Positions 16,112 to 25,804 of a stretch of 64,000 bases of DNA are shown here, piece after piece. The translations under genes and the position numbers were made by a program. Location of the stretch: positions 620,001 to 684,000 of the forward strand of contig CAXXHQ010000001.1 in assembly GCA_963665265.2 (NCBI GenBank), in the 5' to 3' direction. The notes beneath the pieces are model-generated. The model was not told the origin of the DNA, made no database searches, and saw nothing but the letters and a program-made list of their open reading frames with translations. Positions within the stretch are counted from its first letter, which is position 1. Each line of letters starts with the position of its first letter. Source of the DNA: CAXXHQ01 sp963665265. GTDB lineage: Bacteria > Planctomycetota > Planctomycetia > Pirellulales > Thermoguttaceae.

Positions 16112-19100
16112 CTACTTCGTGAAATTGATCTCCGCAGCGCCTCTTTTCAAGCGCCCCGCTCGCAGCGATAAGAATCCGCCCAACGCCGCGAGCAAGAGCA
16201 GCGTCGTCGGCTCGGGAACGGCGGCGGTCGTCACCGAGGCGCTCGCAACGCACGGCCCCGCCGCAGTCGCATCGGATGCTGCGGCGGTTTCCGAGGTTCC
16301 GCTGCCGCCGAGGATTAACGTATCTTGCACCAAACAGGCGACGGTCAGCACGGCCGAGCCGGAGACGGTCGTCGTTCCGCTTCCGGTTACTGAATCGAGC
16401 GTGTGCGTTCCGCCGGTGATTGAGAGCACAGAGCCGGCCGCCGTTTCGACGTCTAAAGAAGCGACGTTCGATTCGGAAGAGGTCAGGACGAGCGTTCCCG
16501 CCTTGACGCTGAGGCCGCCTCTATTGGAGATCGCGCCGGCTAAGACTAACGAACCGGCTCCGACTTTAGTCAAACCGCCAACGCCGGAAATGGCTCCGGA
16601 AAAAACGGAGGAGACGTTATTGGCGCCGACGGATAGATTGATCTTATTGCCGAAGGCGGTCGCCAGCTCAAGCGTCGAGCCGCCGGCGAGGCCGCCAAAG
16701 GTGGCCTCATCGAGCATTCCGAAGCTCAGTCTGCCTCCGTTGAGTTGGACGGTCGCATTGGCTAGCGCTTTTGAATTTTTAAGCAAAAGCACTCCGGCTG
16801 AAACGCTCGCGGTTCCGCCGAAACTATTAAAGCCAGAGAGAGCGAGCGTACCCTGTCCGATTTTCAAAAGCGAAACGGTCGCGCCGGAAAGGTTGCCGAA
16901 GTATTCCGTGGAGACGCCTCGATATCCGACGGCAAGTATGACGGGATTGCTTCCCACGACCGAGAGATCGCCGCGTCCGGCCAAGCCGCCCAAGACGCAT
17001 TGCGACATGGCGCCGACGTTAAGAACGCCCCCTTCGGCATAGAGAACGGCGGACTGCAACATCGGATTGTCCCCAGGTCGGATAGCGCCCTCGCGAAGCA
17101 CGATGTCGGAAAAACAATAACCGCCCAAGGTCAGAGTTCCGGAACCGACTTTGACGAGCGTTCCGACTCCGGAAGCGCCTGTGGCGTAATTCACGACGCC
17201 TGAGAATGTGGAGGAGAGACTGTTCCTACCGACAGTGAGGGTCACGGGATCGCCGCTTTCGTTCGTAAGTACGAGAGCGCCAGATCCGGCAAGTCCGCCA
17301 ACCGTCGCTTCAGTAAGGCTTCCAAAACTTAGCCCAGGCGAGGACGGCGCGAGCATGGCGTTATAAAACGCGGCGGAATTATTCAGACGAAGCGCTCCTC
17401 CGCTGACCGAAACCGTTCCGGAAAACGAATTCGAGCCGGAGACGATGAGCGTTCCGGAGCCGGTCTTAATGAACGAGAGCTGCGAACCGGAAATGGAGCC
17501 GGAGAACTCGGACGACTTGTTCAAATATCCGACGTTTAACGTAACGTTGCGGCCGTAGTTGAAAGCCAAGTTACCGGAACCTTCGAGTCCGCCTAAGGCG
17601 ACGTTCGTCAAATCGCCGAGATCGAGATTACCGCCGGCGGCGGCCACGACGCTAGTTTGCAGACTTGACGGATTTAGCAGCTTAACCGTTCCCTCGCGGA
17701 GAACGGTATCGCCGTTATTGTTGTTGGTGAGCGTCAGCGTGCCGGCGCCGACCTTTATGAGCGAACCGCGAGAATAGGGAGAGCTAACGTTCAAATAGCC
17801 GGCGAAGGTCGAGGAAAGACCGTTGGCGCCGACGGTGAGGTTGACCGCCTCGCCGTTGTCGTTCGCAAGGACGAGAGCGCTCGATCCGGCAAGTCCGCCG
17901 AAAGTCACATCGGTAAGAAGCCCGAAGCAAAGACTGCCGCTCGATGTCAACAAGGTCGCGTTCGAGAAGGCGGCGGAATTATTTAGACGAAGCACGCCCC
18001 CGCTGACCGAAACCGTTCCGGTAAACGAATTCGAGCCGGAGACGATGAGCGTTCCGGAGCCGGTCTTAATGAACGAGAGCTGCATGCCGGAAAGCGTGCC
18101 GGAGAATTCGGACGACTTGCTCAAATATCCGACGTTTAACGTAACGTCGCGGCCGTAGTTGAAAGCCAAGTTACCGGAACCTTCGAGTCCGCCTAAGACG
18201 ACGTTCGTCAAATCGCCGAGATCGAGATTCCCGCCGGCGGCGGTCACGACGCTATTTTGCAGACTTGACGGGTTAAGCAGCTTAACCGTTCCTTCGTGGA
18301 GAACGGTATCGACGTAATTGTTGTTGGTGAGCGTCAGCGTGCCGGCGCCAACCTTAATGAGCGAACCACGAGAATAGGGAGAGCTAACGTTCAAATAGCC
18401 GGCGAAGGTCGAGGAAAGACCGTTGGCGCCGACGGTGAGGTTGACCGCCTCGCCGTTGTCGTTCGCAAGAACGAGAGCGCTCGACCCGGCAAGTCCGCCG
18501 AAAGTCACATCGGTAAGAAGTCCGAAACTAAGGTTGCCGCCCGAGGTCAATAAGGTCGCGTTTGAGAAGGCGGCGGAATTATTTAGACGAAGCACGCCCC
18601 CGCTGACCGAAACCGTTCCGGAAAACGAATTCGAGCCGGAAATTCTCAATGTTCCGGAGCCGGTTTTAATAAACGAGAGCTGCGAACCGGAAATTGAGCC
18701 GGAGAACTCGGACGACTTGCTCAAATATCCGACGTTTAACGTAACGTCGCGGCCATAGTTAAAGGCAAGGTTGCCGGAGCCTTTGAGCCCGCCTAGGGCG
18801 ACGTTCGTCAGATCGCCGAGATCGAGATTACCGCCGGCGGCGGTCACGACGCTATTCTGCAAACTTGACGGATTTAACAGCTTAACCGTTCCTTGGCGAA
18901 GGGTGAGACTGCCGGAATACGATGAATTGAAGGCGAGCGAGCCGCCGCCGATTTTTACGAGCGAAGGAGCGGCGAACCCCGCGGCGGCCGTACTAACGCT
19001 CCCTAAAACGACGTCGTAATCCTGCGTGTCGATCGTGGCGTCGCCATTCACTCCCGTAAGAGTGACATTACCTGAGACGGACAAGGAAGAAGCGGCGCGA

Positions 19101-19567
19101 AGCGTTCCGCCGCCGATATAAAAGGCGCCCCCCGCCAAATTAATCGCGGAAGTAGTAAGCGTTCCTCCGTTCAATTCAACGACGCCGCCCGAGTAAAGGG
19201 AGACGCCATTAAAGGAGCTAACGCCGCCGATCTGTCGAAAAACTCCCGTACCCGAGCCGCCGACGTAGGCGTTTTGGAGCACGCTCAACGAGCCGCCGAC
19301 GATCTCGACCATGCCCGCTTTTCCGCTTCCAATTTCTAGGACTCGCGCATAAGCTTCATTGGAAATTGTCGCCAAGCCGCCGTTCGAAACGGAAATATCC
19401 AGATTGGAAGTCGGCGTTTGGTTCGGGGACCAATTTAGCGCCGAAGACCAATCGCCGGACTGCGCATTCCAATAGATGTCGCAAGCATTTACGGCGGAGA
19501 GTTGCATAGAGTAAGCGATGAACGCAACGATCACAAAAACGATATGGCTAGAATAACGTCGTACCAT
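16112..19567 (-). CDS. Giant PEP-CTERM protein with autotransporter-type repeats
   Basis: A 1151-residue surface protein if started at the ATG at 19567, which has AGGGGG just upstream and opens a signal peptide (MVRRYSSHIVFVIVAFIAYS). The frame continues to 19696 without support for an earlier start. The body consists of beta-strand repeats of the autotransporter-associated kind, with recurring KTGSGTL-x-SGSNSFSGT, GVLRLNNSAAFSNATLL and KVGAGTLTLTNN blocks. The C-terminus is a PEP-CTERM signal: VPEPTTLLLLAALGGF followed by RAGRLKRG, which is read by exosortase in known systems. The gene for the exosortase is not in the window. Three units of exactly 600 bases within it are close to identical. 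It probably forms a long beta-solenoid on the cell surface. Confidence 0.9.
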   Translation of the reverse strand: MVRRYSSHIVFVIVAFIAYSMQLSAVNACDIYWNAQSGDWSSALNWSPNQTPTSNLDISVSNGGLATISNEAYARVLEIGSGKAGMVEIVGGSLSVLQNAYVGGSGTGVFRQIGGVSSFNGVSLYSGGVVELNGGTLTTSAINLAGGAFYIGGGTLRAASSLSVSGNVTLTGVNGDATIDTQDYDVVLGSVSTAAAGFAAPSLVKIGGGSLAFNSSYSGSLTLRQGTVKLLNPSSLQNSVVTAAGGNLDLGDLTNVALGGLKGSGNLAFNYGRDVTLNVGYLSKSSEFSGSISGSQLSFIKTGSGTLRISGSNSFSGTVSVSGGVLRLNNSAAFSNATLLTSGGNLSFGLLTDVTFGGLAGSSALVLANDNGEAVNLTVGANGLSSTFAGYLNVSSPYSRGSLIKVGAGTLTLTNNNYVDTVLHEGTVKLLNPSSLQNSVVTAAGGNLDLGDLTNVVLGGLEGSGNLAFNYGRDVTLNVGYLSKSSEFSGTLSGMQLSFIKTGSGTLIVSGSNSFTGTVSVSGGVLRLNNSAAFSNATLLTSSGSLCFGLLTDVTFGGLAGSSALVLANDNGEAVNLTVGANGLSSTFAGYLNVSSPYSRGSLIKVGAGTLTLTNNNNGDTVLREGTVKLLNPSSLQTSVVAAAGGNLDLGDLTNVALGGLEGSGNLAFNYGRNVTLNVGYLNKSSEFSGSISGSQLSFIKTGSGTLIVSGSNSFSGTVSVSGGALRLNNSAAFYNAMLAPSSPGLSFGSLTEATVGGLAGSGALVLTNESGDPVTLTVGRNSLSSTFSGVVNYATGASGVGTLVKVGSGTLTLGGYCFSDIVLREGAIRPGDNPMLQSAVLYAEGGVLNVGAMSQCVLGGLAGRGDLSVVGSNPVILAVGYRGVSTEYFGNLSGATVSLLKIGQGTLALSGFNSFGGTASVSAGVLLLKNSKALANATVQLNGGRLSFGMLDEATFGGLAGGSTLELATAFGNKINLSVGANNVSSVFSGAISGVGGLTKVGAGSLVLAGAISNRGGLSVKAGTLVLTSSESNVASLDVETAAGSVLSITGGTHTLDSVTGSGTTTVSGSAVLTVACLVQDTLILGGSGTSETAAASDATAAGPCVASASVTTAAVPEPTTLLLLAALGGFLSLRAGRLKRGAAEINFTK
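17340..19140. repeat. Tandem 600-bp coding repeats inside the PEP-CTERM gene
   Basis: The same phrases recur with an exact spacing of 600 bases. CTGACCGAAACCGTTCCGG occurs near 17403, 18003 and 18603; GCCGTAGTTGAAAGCCAAG near 17550 and 18150, with a variant near 18750; GCGCCGACGGTGAGGTTGAC near 17825 and 18425. A more divergent unit precedes them near 17225. Each unit encodes 200 residues, so the frame is kept. Confidence 0.85.
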
Positions 19568-19707
19568 GATAAGACCCCCTGAATCGCAAAAAAGCGATGA
19601 TGACTCAAAAAAAGAACCGCAGTACGTTCCTGAAGGGAACAGTCTGATTGTATCGTTTTCTTGCGAGAAAAAAACTATTCCCCCCCTCGAAAACACACGG
19701 AAAAAGC

Positions 19708-22506
19708 CTAGACGTCGTTATACGGTCTCCTGGAAACGCCCCATTTAGAGCGCCAATGCGAGGAACTCGCTAAACCGATTCCTAGAAAAAGGCCTGTTAC
19801 GAGAACCGTCGGCTCGGGGACTGCGGCGGTCGTCGCCGAGGCGCTTGCAACGCACGGCTCTGCCGCAATTGCAACGGATGCGGCGGTTTCCGAGGCTCCG
19901 CTGCCGCCGAGGATTAACGTATCTTGAACCAAGCAAGCGACGGTCAGCACGGCCGAGCCGGAGACGGTCGTCGTTCCTCCGCCGGTTATTGAATCGAGCG
20001 TATGCGTTCCGCCGGCGATCGAGAGCACTGAGCCGGCCGCCGTTTCGGCGTCTAATGTTGCGACGTTCGATTCAGTCGAGGTCAGGACGAGCGTGCCTGA
20101 TTGGATGCTGAGGCCGCCGGTAAAGGTTTCCGTGCCGGTAAGGGTAAGAACGCCGGAGCCGAGTTTCGTCAGTCCGCCGACGCCGGAGAGCGTGCCGGAA
20201 AGGGTCACGGCGAAGCCGTTGGTATCAACGTTGGCGTTGCCGCCGGTGCCGGTAAGGGTCAGGGGAATCGCCACGGTCGTGGCCTTCGTCAATTGCAGCG
20301 TTCCGCCGCCGAAGTTGAAGGCGGAACCGGAGCTTCTAAAAATCGAATTCGTAACGAGAACGCCCCCTTCAAAGTTGTAGGTTCCGCTGGAACCGATAAG
20401 AAGATATGCGGAAATGACGTTCGTTCCGCCGGTTTGCGTGAAAACGCCGGAACCGAATGCGCCGACGGTTTCCGTTCCGGCGCTCGACAAAGTACCGCCC
20501 GCTAATTCATACGAGCCATACGCCCCGTTATTGTAGCCGAGGTACATCGACTTTTTCACGAAATTGGTTCCACCCGTTTGAATAAACGCGCCAGTTCCAT
20601 AGTAGCCGATCAACTCCGTCGATGCGGAGGTTTTTCCGTCTCTTAAATAATACTGACCGCTTCCGCCGCTTTCAGAGCCAAGAGAGATATAGCTGTTTGC
20701 GTCATTAGTTCCACCGGTTTGCGTGAAGACGCCGACGCCGGCATATCCGATATGCTCATAGGAATAGGTGCCGTAAGCGGCGCTTACGAGCAATTGCCCG
20801 GCGTTCAATGTATAGGATCCGACGGAATCAGCGGTATAGCCGAGATTAATCGAATAACCCACGGTAACGGAGCCTCCGGCCTGAGTGAATACGCCCGTAC
20901 CGGCGCTACCGATATATGTATTATAAATACGAAGAAGACTTCCGCTGGAAATACCGGAGACCGCATCATTGACGTAGAGACTACCGTAGTCGAGATCGAC
21001 GGAGCCGGATACGGAAATACCGTTGGTTAGCGTCAGAGAACCGCCTCTTGCAGTAAAGCCGCCTTGGCACTCCACAAAATCGCTGATCGTTCCCGCCCCC
21101 ATAATGGCGCGAGTAGATGCGATCGTCAATTTCGTTCCCAGTTGATGATAGAATCCTTCATTTTTAAAGCTACTGAAAGAGGCGCCAGGAGTCTGAACCG
21201 GATCGACGCCGTCCGCGACAATAATTAGCGAATGAGAGTCAATGCTTAGCGACGCATTTTCTGCGTTTATGACGTTCTTCAGCTCAATACTTTCGGTGAT
21301 GACGCCGCAAATCTCGATCGCCGCGGAGCTATGCATTAAATCGAATACGCCTTGATTGCTACAGCGGCTCAAGATGAGCGTTCCGCCGCTAAGAGCGTAC
21401 GTACCGTGAGTTCCGATAGCCAAATAGCCGACGGAGTTCGTGCCCCCGGTCTGCGTGAAAAGGCCTTTCCCGGAATAGCCGACGTATTCCTTGACGGCGG
21501 AAAGACAGCCGGCAGAGAGATCGTAGGCCCCGGACGCGGCACTGTTATAACCAAGCATAAGTGACGCATCCAGCGAATGCGTTCCTCCAGATTGCGTAAA
21601 AACGCCGGTTCCGGAGTATCCGACGTATTCAGACAGGACGGTTGCGGCGACGATCAAGTTTCCGTCGCTAAGATCATACGTTCCGGCCACCCCGTCGATA
21701 GAGAAGTACCAAGTGACGGTATGGATTCCGCCGGATTGATAAAAGGATCCTTTTCCTATTGCCCCTACCGATTCTCTATAGGCGGTGAGGCTTCCGCCGG
21801 ACAAAGAATAGGCTCCTACGGAACTACTTGCGTTCGCTATGTAGAGCCATGAGCCGACGACGTTCGTTCCGCCGGTTTGCGTGAGCGTTCCTTTTCCACT
21901 TAGCCCTACTTGTTCATAAGCGGCCGATAATTGGCCTGCATCAAGGGAATAGGTTCCAACCGCCCCTAAAGAGCGTGCGATTGCCAGCGTTCCGGCAATA
22001 GTATTCGCCCCACCGGTTTGGAGGAAAATTCCCGTACCGGAATAACCGACGTCCTCATCCTTCGCGGAAACTGTTCCGCCGTTCAAGGAGTATTGGCCGG
22101 ATGCTCCATTCGTATAACCAAGCTCGAGCGAATATCTGACGGCGTTCAATCCGTCCGTTTGACAGAAGGAGCCGAGGCCGTAAAAACCAATCTGTTCGGA
22201 GGAGGTTGAAAGCGATCCGCCCGTCAATGAGACGGCGCCGGAATCCGTAGCGGCATATCCGACATAGAGAGAGCTTGCCGATCCTGTCGTAGTGACGGCG
22301 GCCGTGCCGCCGTTATTGATATAGACGCCGCTGGTCGAAGTCGGGACGGCGCCGAGGTTCCAATTGGCCGAGGTCGCCCAATCGCCCGACGTGACGTTCC
22401 AGTAATAGTTCGCCGCCGAAGCGTGCGACGCCTGGCCGATGCAAAAGCAGGCTGCGAGGGCGACGATTAGGCGAACGCGTTTTGTTAGCGACGTATGAAG
22501 CGTCAT
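19708..22506 (-). CDS. PEP-CTERM protein with about ten FTQTGG repeats
   Basis: A 932-residue secreted protein, starting at an ATG at 22506 after GGAGAG. A signal peptide (hydrophobic core about 10-25, ending ASHASA) leads into a WNVTSGDWATSANW block shared with the neighbour gene. At least ten units of about 42 residues follow, each with G-x-G-x-F-x-Q-T-G-G-T-N, a hydrophobic pair and Y-x-L-x-x-G-x-L. An autotransporter-type block (TKLGSGVLTLTGTETFTGG) and a PEP-CTERM-like end (VPEPTVLVTGLFLGIGLA, then SKWGVSRRPYNDV) close it. The tail after the membrane stretch is longer than usual. The last 90 residues before the PEP motif are almost the same as in the 16112-19567 gene, 140 bases downstream. 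Confidence 0.88.
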   Translation of the reverse strand: MTLHTSLTKRVRLIVALAACFCIGQASHASAANYYWNVTSGDWATSANWNLGAVPTSTSGVYINNGGTAAVTTTGSASSLYVGYAATDSGAVSLTGGSLSTSSEQIGFYGLGSFCQTDGLNAVRYSLELGYTNGASGQYSLNGGTVSAKDEDVGYSGTGIFLQTGGANTIAGTLAIARSLGAVGTYSLDAGQLSAAYEQVGLSGKGTLTQTGGTNVVGSWLYIANASSSVGAYSLSGGSLTAYRESVGAIGKGSFYQSGGIHTVTWYFSIDGVAGTYDLSDGNLIVAATVLSEYVGYSGTGVFTQSGGTHSLDASLMLGYNSAASGAYDLSAGCLSAVKEYVGYSGKGLFTQTGGTNSVGYLAIGTHGTYALSGGTLILSRCSNQGVFDLMHSSAAIEICGVITESIELKNVINAENASLSIDSHSLIIVADGVDPVQTPGASFSSFKNEGFYHQLGTKLTIASTRAIMGAGTISDFVECQGGFTARGGSLTLTNGISVSGSVDLDYGSLYVNDAVSGISSGSLLRIYNTYIGSAGTGVFTQAGGSVTVGYSINLGYTADSVGSYTLNAGQLLVSAAYGTYSYEHIGYAGVGVFTQTGGTNDANSYISLGSESGGSGQYYLRDGKTSASTELIGYYGTGAFIQTGGTNFVKKSMYLGYNNGAYGSYELAGGTLSSAGTETVGAFGSGVFTQTGGTNVISAYLLIGSSGTYNFEGGVLVTNSIFRSSGSAFNFGGGTLQLTKATTVAIPLTLTGTGGNANVDTNGFAVTLSGTLSGVGGLTKLGSGVLTLTGTETFTGGLSIQSGTLVLTSTESNVATLDAETAAGSVLSIAGGTHTLDSITGGGTTTVSGSAVLTVACLVQDTLILGGSGASETAASVAIAAEPCVASASATTAAVPEPTVLVTGLFLGIGLASSSHWRSKWGVSRRPYNDV

Positions 22507-22649
22507 CTTGGAATGCTCTCCAAAGCTGCAAGCCCGGGCTGAGAGATGAATCCGATCAGGCCCCGAAAGGAACTACTATTATAATCAAAAACCTCTTACA
22601 TCTCAACAATAACCGCGATATTTAACCTGCTTTTGCAAAAGCATTTACA

Positions 22650-22696
22650 AAAAAATAAGGGAGGCGACGAGCGCCCCCGCTCGTCGCAGCTCCCTT
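22650..22696 (-). terminator. Strong intrinsic terminator; possible small RNA upstream
   Basis: Stem AAGGGAG/CTCCCTT plus CGACGAGCG/CGCTCGTCG with a CCCC loop (22657-22696), followed on the minus strand by TTATTTTTTTG. It lies 500 bases downstream of tgt, so it either ends the tgt transcript or a separate short RNA. Another hairpin, CGGTCC/GGACCG, is at 22777-22800. The 22507-23202 stretch has no convincing coding frame. Confidence 0.6.
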
Positions 22697-23202
22697 CAGG
22701 TCCCTGCACCGCAATTCCTATAAATTCTCGTGTGAGTCCAGTTGCTATAAAAAGGTCCCGCGCCGTCAAAACTTCCCGGTCCATCGACGACGCAGGACCG
22801 ACATTTCGTTCTTTCACTAACTTTCGTATTTCGAACGTTATGCTTTTACGCCGAGGCGGCCGACGGCCATTCTTTGCGGTTTTTCAACTGCCGATCGATT
22901 GTTCGGTCGCACTCGACAGTTAGTATTCGCCGGTCGATTTCGAATATTGGAAAAGTTTTTAAAAATTTCGAAAATATTTTTCGGCCCGTAAAAAACAGGC
23001 GGAACCTCGGCGAAAAACGATTTTCAACAAAGAAAACAGAAAGAAATGCCGCCCCTAATCCAAACCGAAATATGTTTTGTCGCCGAGATACGAAGGGCGC
23101 AGAGTCGCACACAGGAAACAAGAGCGCAAAGAATGACGGAAGAGGAGTGAAAACCGCGACAGATTTTTGCGAGAAGGGCGAAACGATTGCCCACTGCCTG
23201 AA

Positions 23203-24330
23203 TTACGCCCCGGCCCAACCGGCGACGCGGCGCGCGTAGAATTCCATGAACGAGTTCGTTTCGATGGCCGCTCGAGCGTCGCGCATGAGGCGTTGGTAAT
23301 AGGTGATGTTATGGACGGCCAAGAGCATCGGGCCAAGCATTTCCTTGGCCATAAAGAGATGGCGAATATAGCCTCGGCTCCGGCGGCAGGCGGGGCATGG
23401 GCAATGCTCCTCGATCGGCCGATCGTCGCGCGTGAATTGCTTATTTCGCAATCGGAGCGGGCCGGCGTCGGTAAACGCGCTAGCGTTGCGTCCGTTTCGC
23501 GTCGGCATGACGCAGTCGAACAAATCGATGCCGCGTCGGACGCCTTCGAGAAGATCGATCGGTCGACCGACGCCCATTAGATAACGAGGCTTTTCGTAGG
23601 GCATGGCGGGGCAAACGGCGTCGAGCGTTTTGTACATTTCGACCGGCTCTTCGCCGACGCTCAAGCCGCCGACCGCGTAGCCGATGAAATCCATCTCGGC
23701 CAATTGCCGGGCGCATTCGACGCGCAATTCCAAATCCAATCCGCCTTGCACGATGGCGAAAAGCGCTTGATCGCGGCGCGTGGCGGCTTTTTGGCAGCGG
23801 GCCGCCCAACGAATCGTACGTTCGCAGGCGTCGCGGACTTTTTCCGGCTTGTTCGGTAAAGCGACGACGTGATCCAAGACCATCGCCACGTCGCTGCCCA
23901 GGGCTTCCTGAATCGCCACAGCCCGCTCGGGCGAAAGAGCGAGCAATCGGCCGTCGATGTGCGAGCGAAAGCGGACTTCGTCTTCGGTGGCCTTGGCGCA
24001 ATTAGCCAAGCTATAGAGCTGGAATCCGCCGCTGTCGGTGAGAATCGGGCCTTCCCAGCCGGTGAATTTATGGAGGCCGCCCAAAGCGACGACCGTTTCT
24101 TCGCCGGGGCGAGTCGCAAGATGGTACGTATTGGCGAGGATCATGTGCGCGCCGGTTTCGCGCAGACGGTCCAGTTCGATTCCTTTGACCGTGCCTTGCG
24201 TGCCGACCGGCATGAAGGCGGGCGTTTCGACGGGCCCATGCGGGGTAAAGAACGTGGCGCGCCGCGCCGAACACGATTGGTCGGCGCAATGGAGTTGAAA
24301 ACGAAATTCCTGCGACACGGAGCGTCTCAA
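23203..24330 (-). CDS. tgt: Queuine tRNA-ribosyltransferase
   Basis: A 375-residue TGT, which swaps guanine-34 of GUN-anticodon tRNAs for preQ1 on the way to queuosine. Seen are ETPAFMPVGTQGTVKG near residue 35, the catalytic DSGGFQ with D99, the substrate pocket segment AIVQGG near 190, GVGRPIDLLEGVRRGIDLFD leading to the nucleophile region FDCVMPTRNGRNA near 270, and the zinc site CPCPAC near 309 with a later His. The first codon is TTG at 24330; a GTG four codons later is an equally possible start. The gene follows the alpha-CTD/TPR gene by 22 bases on the same strand, so they are probably transcribed together. Confidence 0.96.
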   Translation of the reverse strand: MRRSVSQEFRFQLHCADQSCSARRATFFTPHGPVETPAFMPVGTQGTVKGIELDRLRETGAHMILANTYHLATRPGEETVVALGGLHKFTGWEGPILTDSGGFQLYSLANCAKATEDEVRFRSHIDGRLLALSPERAVAIQEALGSDVAMVLDHVVALPNKPEKVRDACERTIRWAARCQKAATRRDQALFAIVQGGLDLELRVECARQLAEMDFIGYAVGGLSVGEEPVEMYKTLDAVCPAMPYEKPRYLMGVGRPIDLLEGVRRGIDLFDCVMPTRNGRNASAFTDAGPLRLRNKQFTRDDRPIEEHCPCPACRRSRGYIRHLFMAKEMLGPMLLAVHNITYYQRLMRDARAAIETNSFMEFYARRVAGWAGA

Positions 24331-24352
24331 TCAGTGAAAGGGCGAATCAAGC

Positions 24353-25675
24353 TTACTCGCCGCGGAGCTTGAGATTCATTACCGTGAGCTTCTCACGGAC
24401 TTCGTTCAAGCTGGTCACGCCGAAGTTCTTGCATTCGAGCAACTCGTCGCCGGTGCGACGGAGCAACTCGCCGATCACGCTGATGCCCAAACGGATCATG
24501 CACTTGCGTGCGCGAACCGAGAGGTTCAAATCGGAGATCGGGCGAGCCAACATCGCTTGTTCGTCGGCGGAGAGGGCTTGCGGCTCGAAGACGTCGGCGA
24601 CGTGTTTGTCAGTCGCGTACATGCCCAAGCGCAGACCCTTCGTGGCGAGCATTTCCTTGATTTCGGTCAAGCTGGTCTCGCCGAAATTTTTGCTGGAAAG
24701 CAGATCTTGCTCGGTGCATTTGCAGAGATCGCCGAGGGTCATGATGCCCATCTTTTGCAGACAATTGCGGCTGCGGACGGACAATTCGAAGTCGGTGACC
24801 GGAATATTGAGCACTTGGCTCATACGATCGCGTTTCTTCGCGGCGTCTTCGTCATAGAATTGCTCGTGCGACGCTTCGGTGTCTTTGAAGAACAGAGCGG
24901 CGCGAGCATGATCGGGATAAACGTCCAAGACGCGGCGGTAGCAATGAGCGGCCTTTTCGTATTGTTCAAGATCTTCGTACATCAGGCCCAAGTTCATCAA
25001 GGAGCCGACGTGCGTGGGGAACAAACCGACCGCCCGCTTGTACAATTCCAAAGCGGCGTCGTCGTTTCCGCGCCGATCGTTCTCCAAGGCCAAGCCGAAC
25101 AAGGCGGCGGGATGAGTGCGATCGGCTTCGACGGCTCGCTCGTAGAGAGCGACGACCTCGGAAGGATTGCCGCCCACGGCGGCGACCGTGGCGGCGCGCT
25201 GAGCAAGATAATCGGCCGTCTGCTCAATCGGGCCGAAGAGGTTGTCCAAGATGGTCAAGGCTTCGGGAGCCCGATTGGCGTACCGCAACGCCTCGGCTTT
25301 GCCCAGGGCGCACTCGCCGGAGTCATAACCGGCCCGTTCGGCCGCTTGATACGATTCCAAGGCCGCGTCATATTCTTCGCGGGCGAAATGGGCTTTGGCC
25401 AAATAGAAGTGGGACAAGGCGCCGCCGTCGGCTTGACGAAGCGCCTCGATCGCTTGGAAGTAACGACCCAAAATGAACAAGCAAACGCCGAGCCGAGCGT
25501 TGCTCGCCGGAGTCTGCTCTTCCTTGCTTTGCAGTTCGTTTACCGCGTCGCGCAAAATGGCGTACTGCGAGAAGTCGCGAACGACCGCCTCACGCAATTG
25601 AGCGACTTCGCGCGGACCGAATGCGTCGTTGAAAAGAACAATACGCTTCAGATCAAAATCAACGAGTTGGGTCAT
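24353..25675 (-). CDS. TPR protein with two RNA polymerase alpha-CTD domains
   Basis: A 440-residue protein starting at an ATG at 25675, supported by AAGGAG 11 bases upstream. Residues about 40-265 are helical pairs with tetratricopeptide spacing (for example AALFGLALENDRRGNDDAALELYKRA, written here only as position 200-225). Two helix-hairpin-helix domains of the RNA polymerase alpha C-terminal type follow: about 280-345 (ELSVRSRNCLQKMGI, TLGDLC, LLSSKNFGETSLTEI) and about 372-440 (NLSVRARKCMIRLGI, GELL, LLECKNFGVTSLNEV). It lacks the alpha N-terminal dimerisation domain, so it is not RpoA. The type is conserved in planctomycetes; contact with UP-element DNA or with transcription factors is inferred from the domain. 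It sits upstream of tgt and just downstream of a tRNA gene. Confidence 0.9.
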   Translation of the reverse strand: MTQLVDFDLKRIVLFNDAFGPREVAQLREAVVRDFSQYAILRDAVNELQSKEEQTPASNARLGVCLFILGRYFQAIEALRQADGGALSHFYLAKAHFAREEYDAALESYQAAERAGYDSGECALGKAEALRYANRAPEALTILDNLFGPIEQTADYLAQRAATVAAVGGNPSEVVALYERAVEADRTHPAALFGLALENDRRGNDDAALELYKRAVGLFPTHVGSLMNLGLMYEDLEQYEKAAHCYRRVLDVYPDHARAALFFKDTEASHEQFYDEDAAKKRDRMSQVLNIPVTDFELSVRSRNCLQKMGIMTLGDLCKCTEQDLLSSKNFGETSLTEIKEMLATKGLRLGMYATDKHVADVFEPQALSADEQAMLARPISDLNLSVRARKCMIRLGISVIGELLRRTGDELLECKNFGVTSLNEVREKLTVMNLKLRGE

Positions 25676-25804
25676 TGACGAATAAACTCCTTGAGACGAA
25701 CGAACTCGAAATGCGTGGAAGGCTGCGCGGTCGCAAGCAAGCGGACCGACCGACGTTACGCATGCGTCGCGCGCAGGATTGCGATCGTTCGGGAAAGCAA
25801 AAAA

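Noticed and set aside
17340..19140. CRISPR-like regular repeats
   Set aside because: The unit is 600 bases, coding and in frame with the PEP-CTERM protein; there are no short repeats with unique spacers.
22596..22817. 73-codon frame on the minus strand near the terminator
   Set aside because: It starts with GTG, has no ribosome site, and reads through the terminator hairpin.
24557..25678. Open frame of 373 codons opposite the alpha-CTD/TPR gene
   Set aside because: The minus-strand frame has clear domains and a ribosome site; the plus-strand one has neither.
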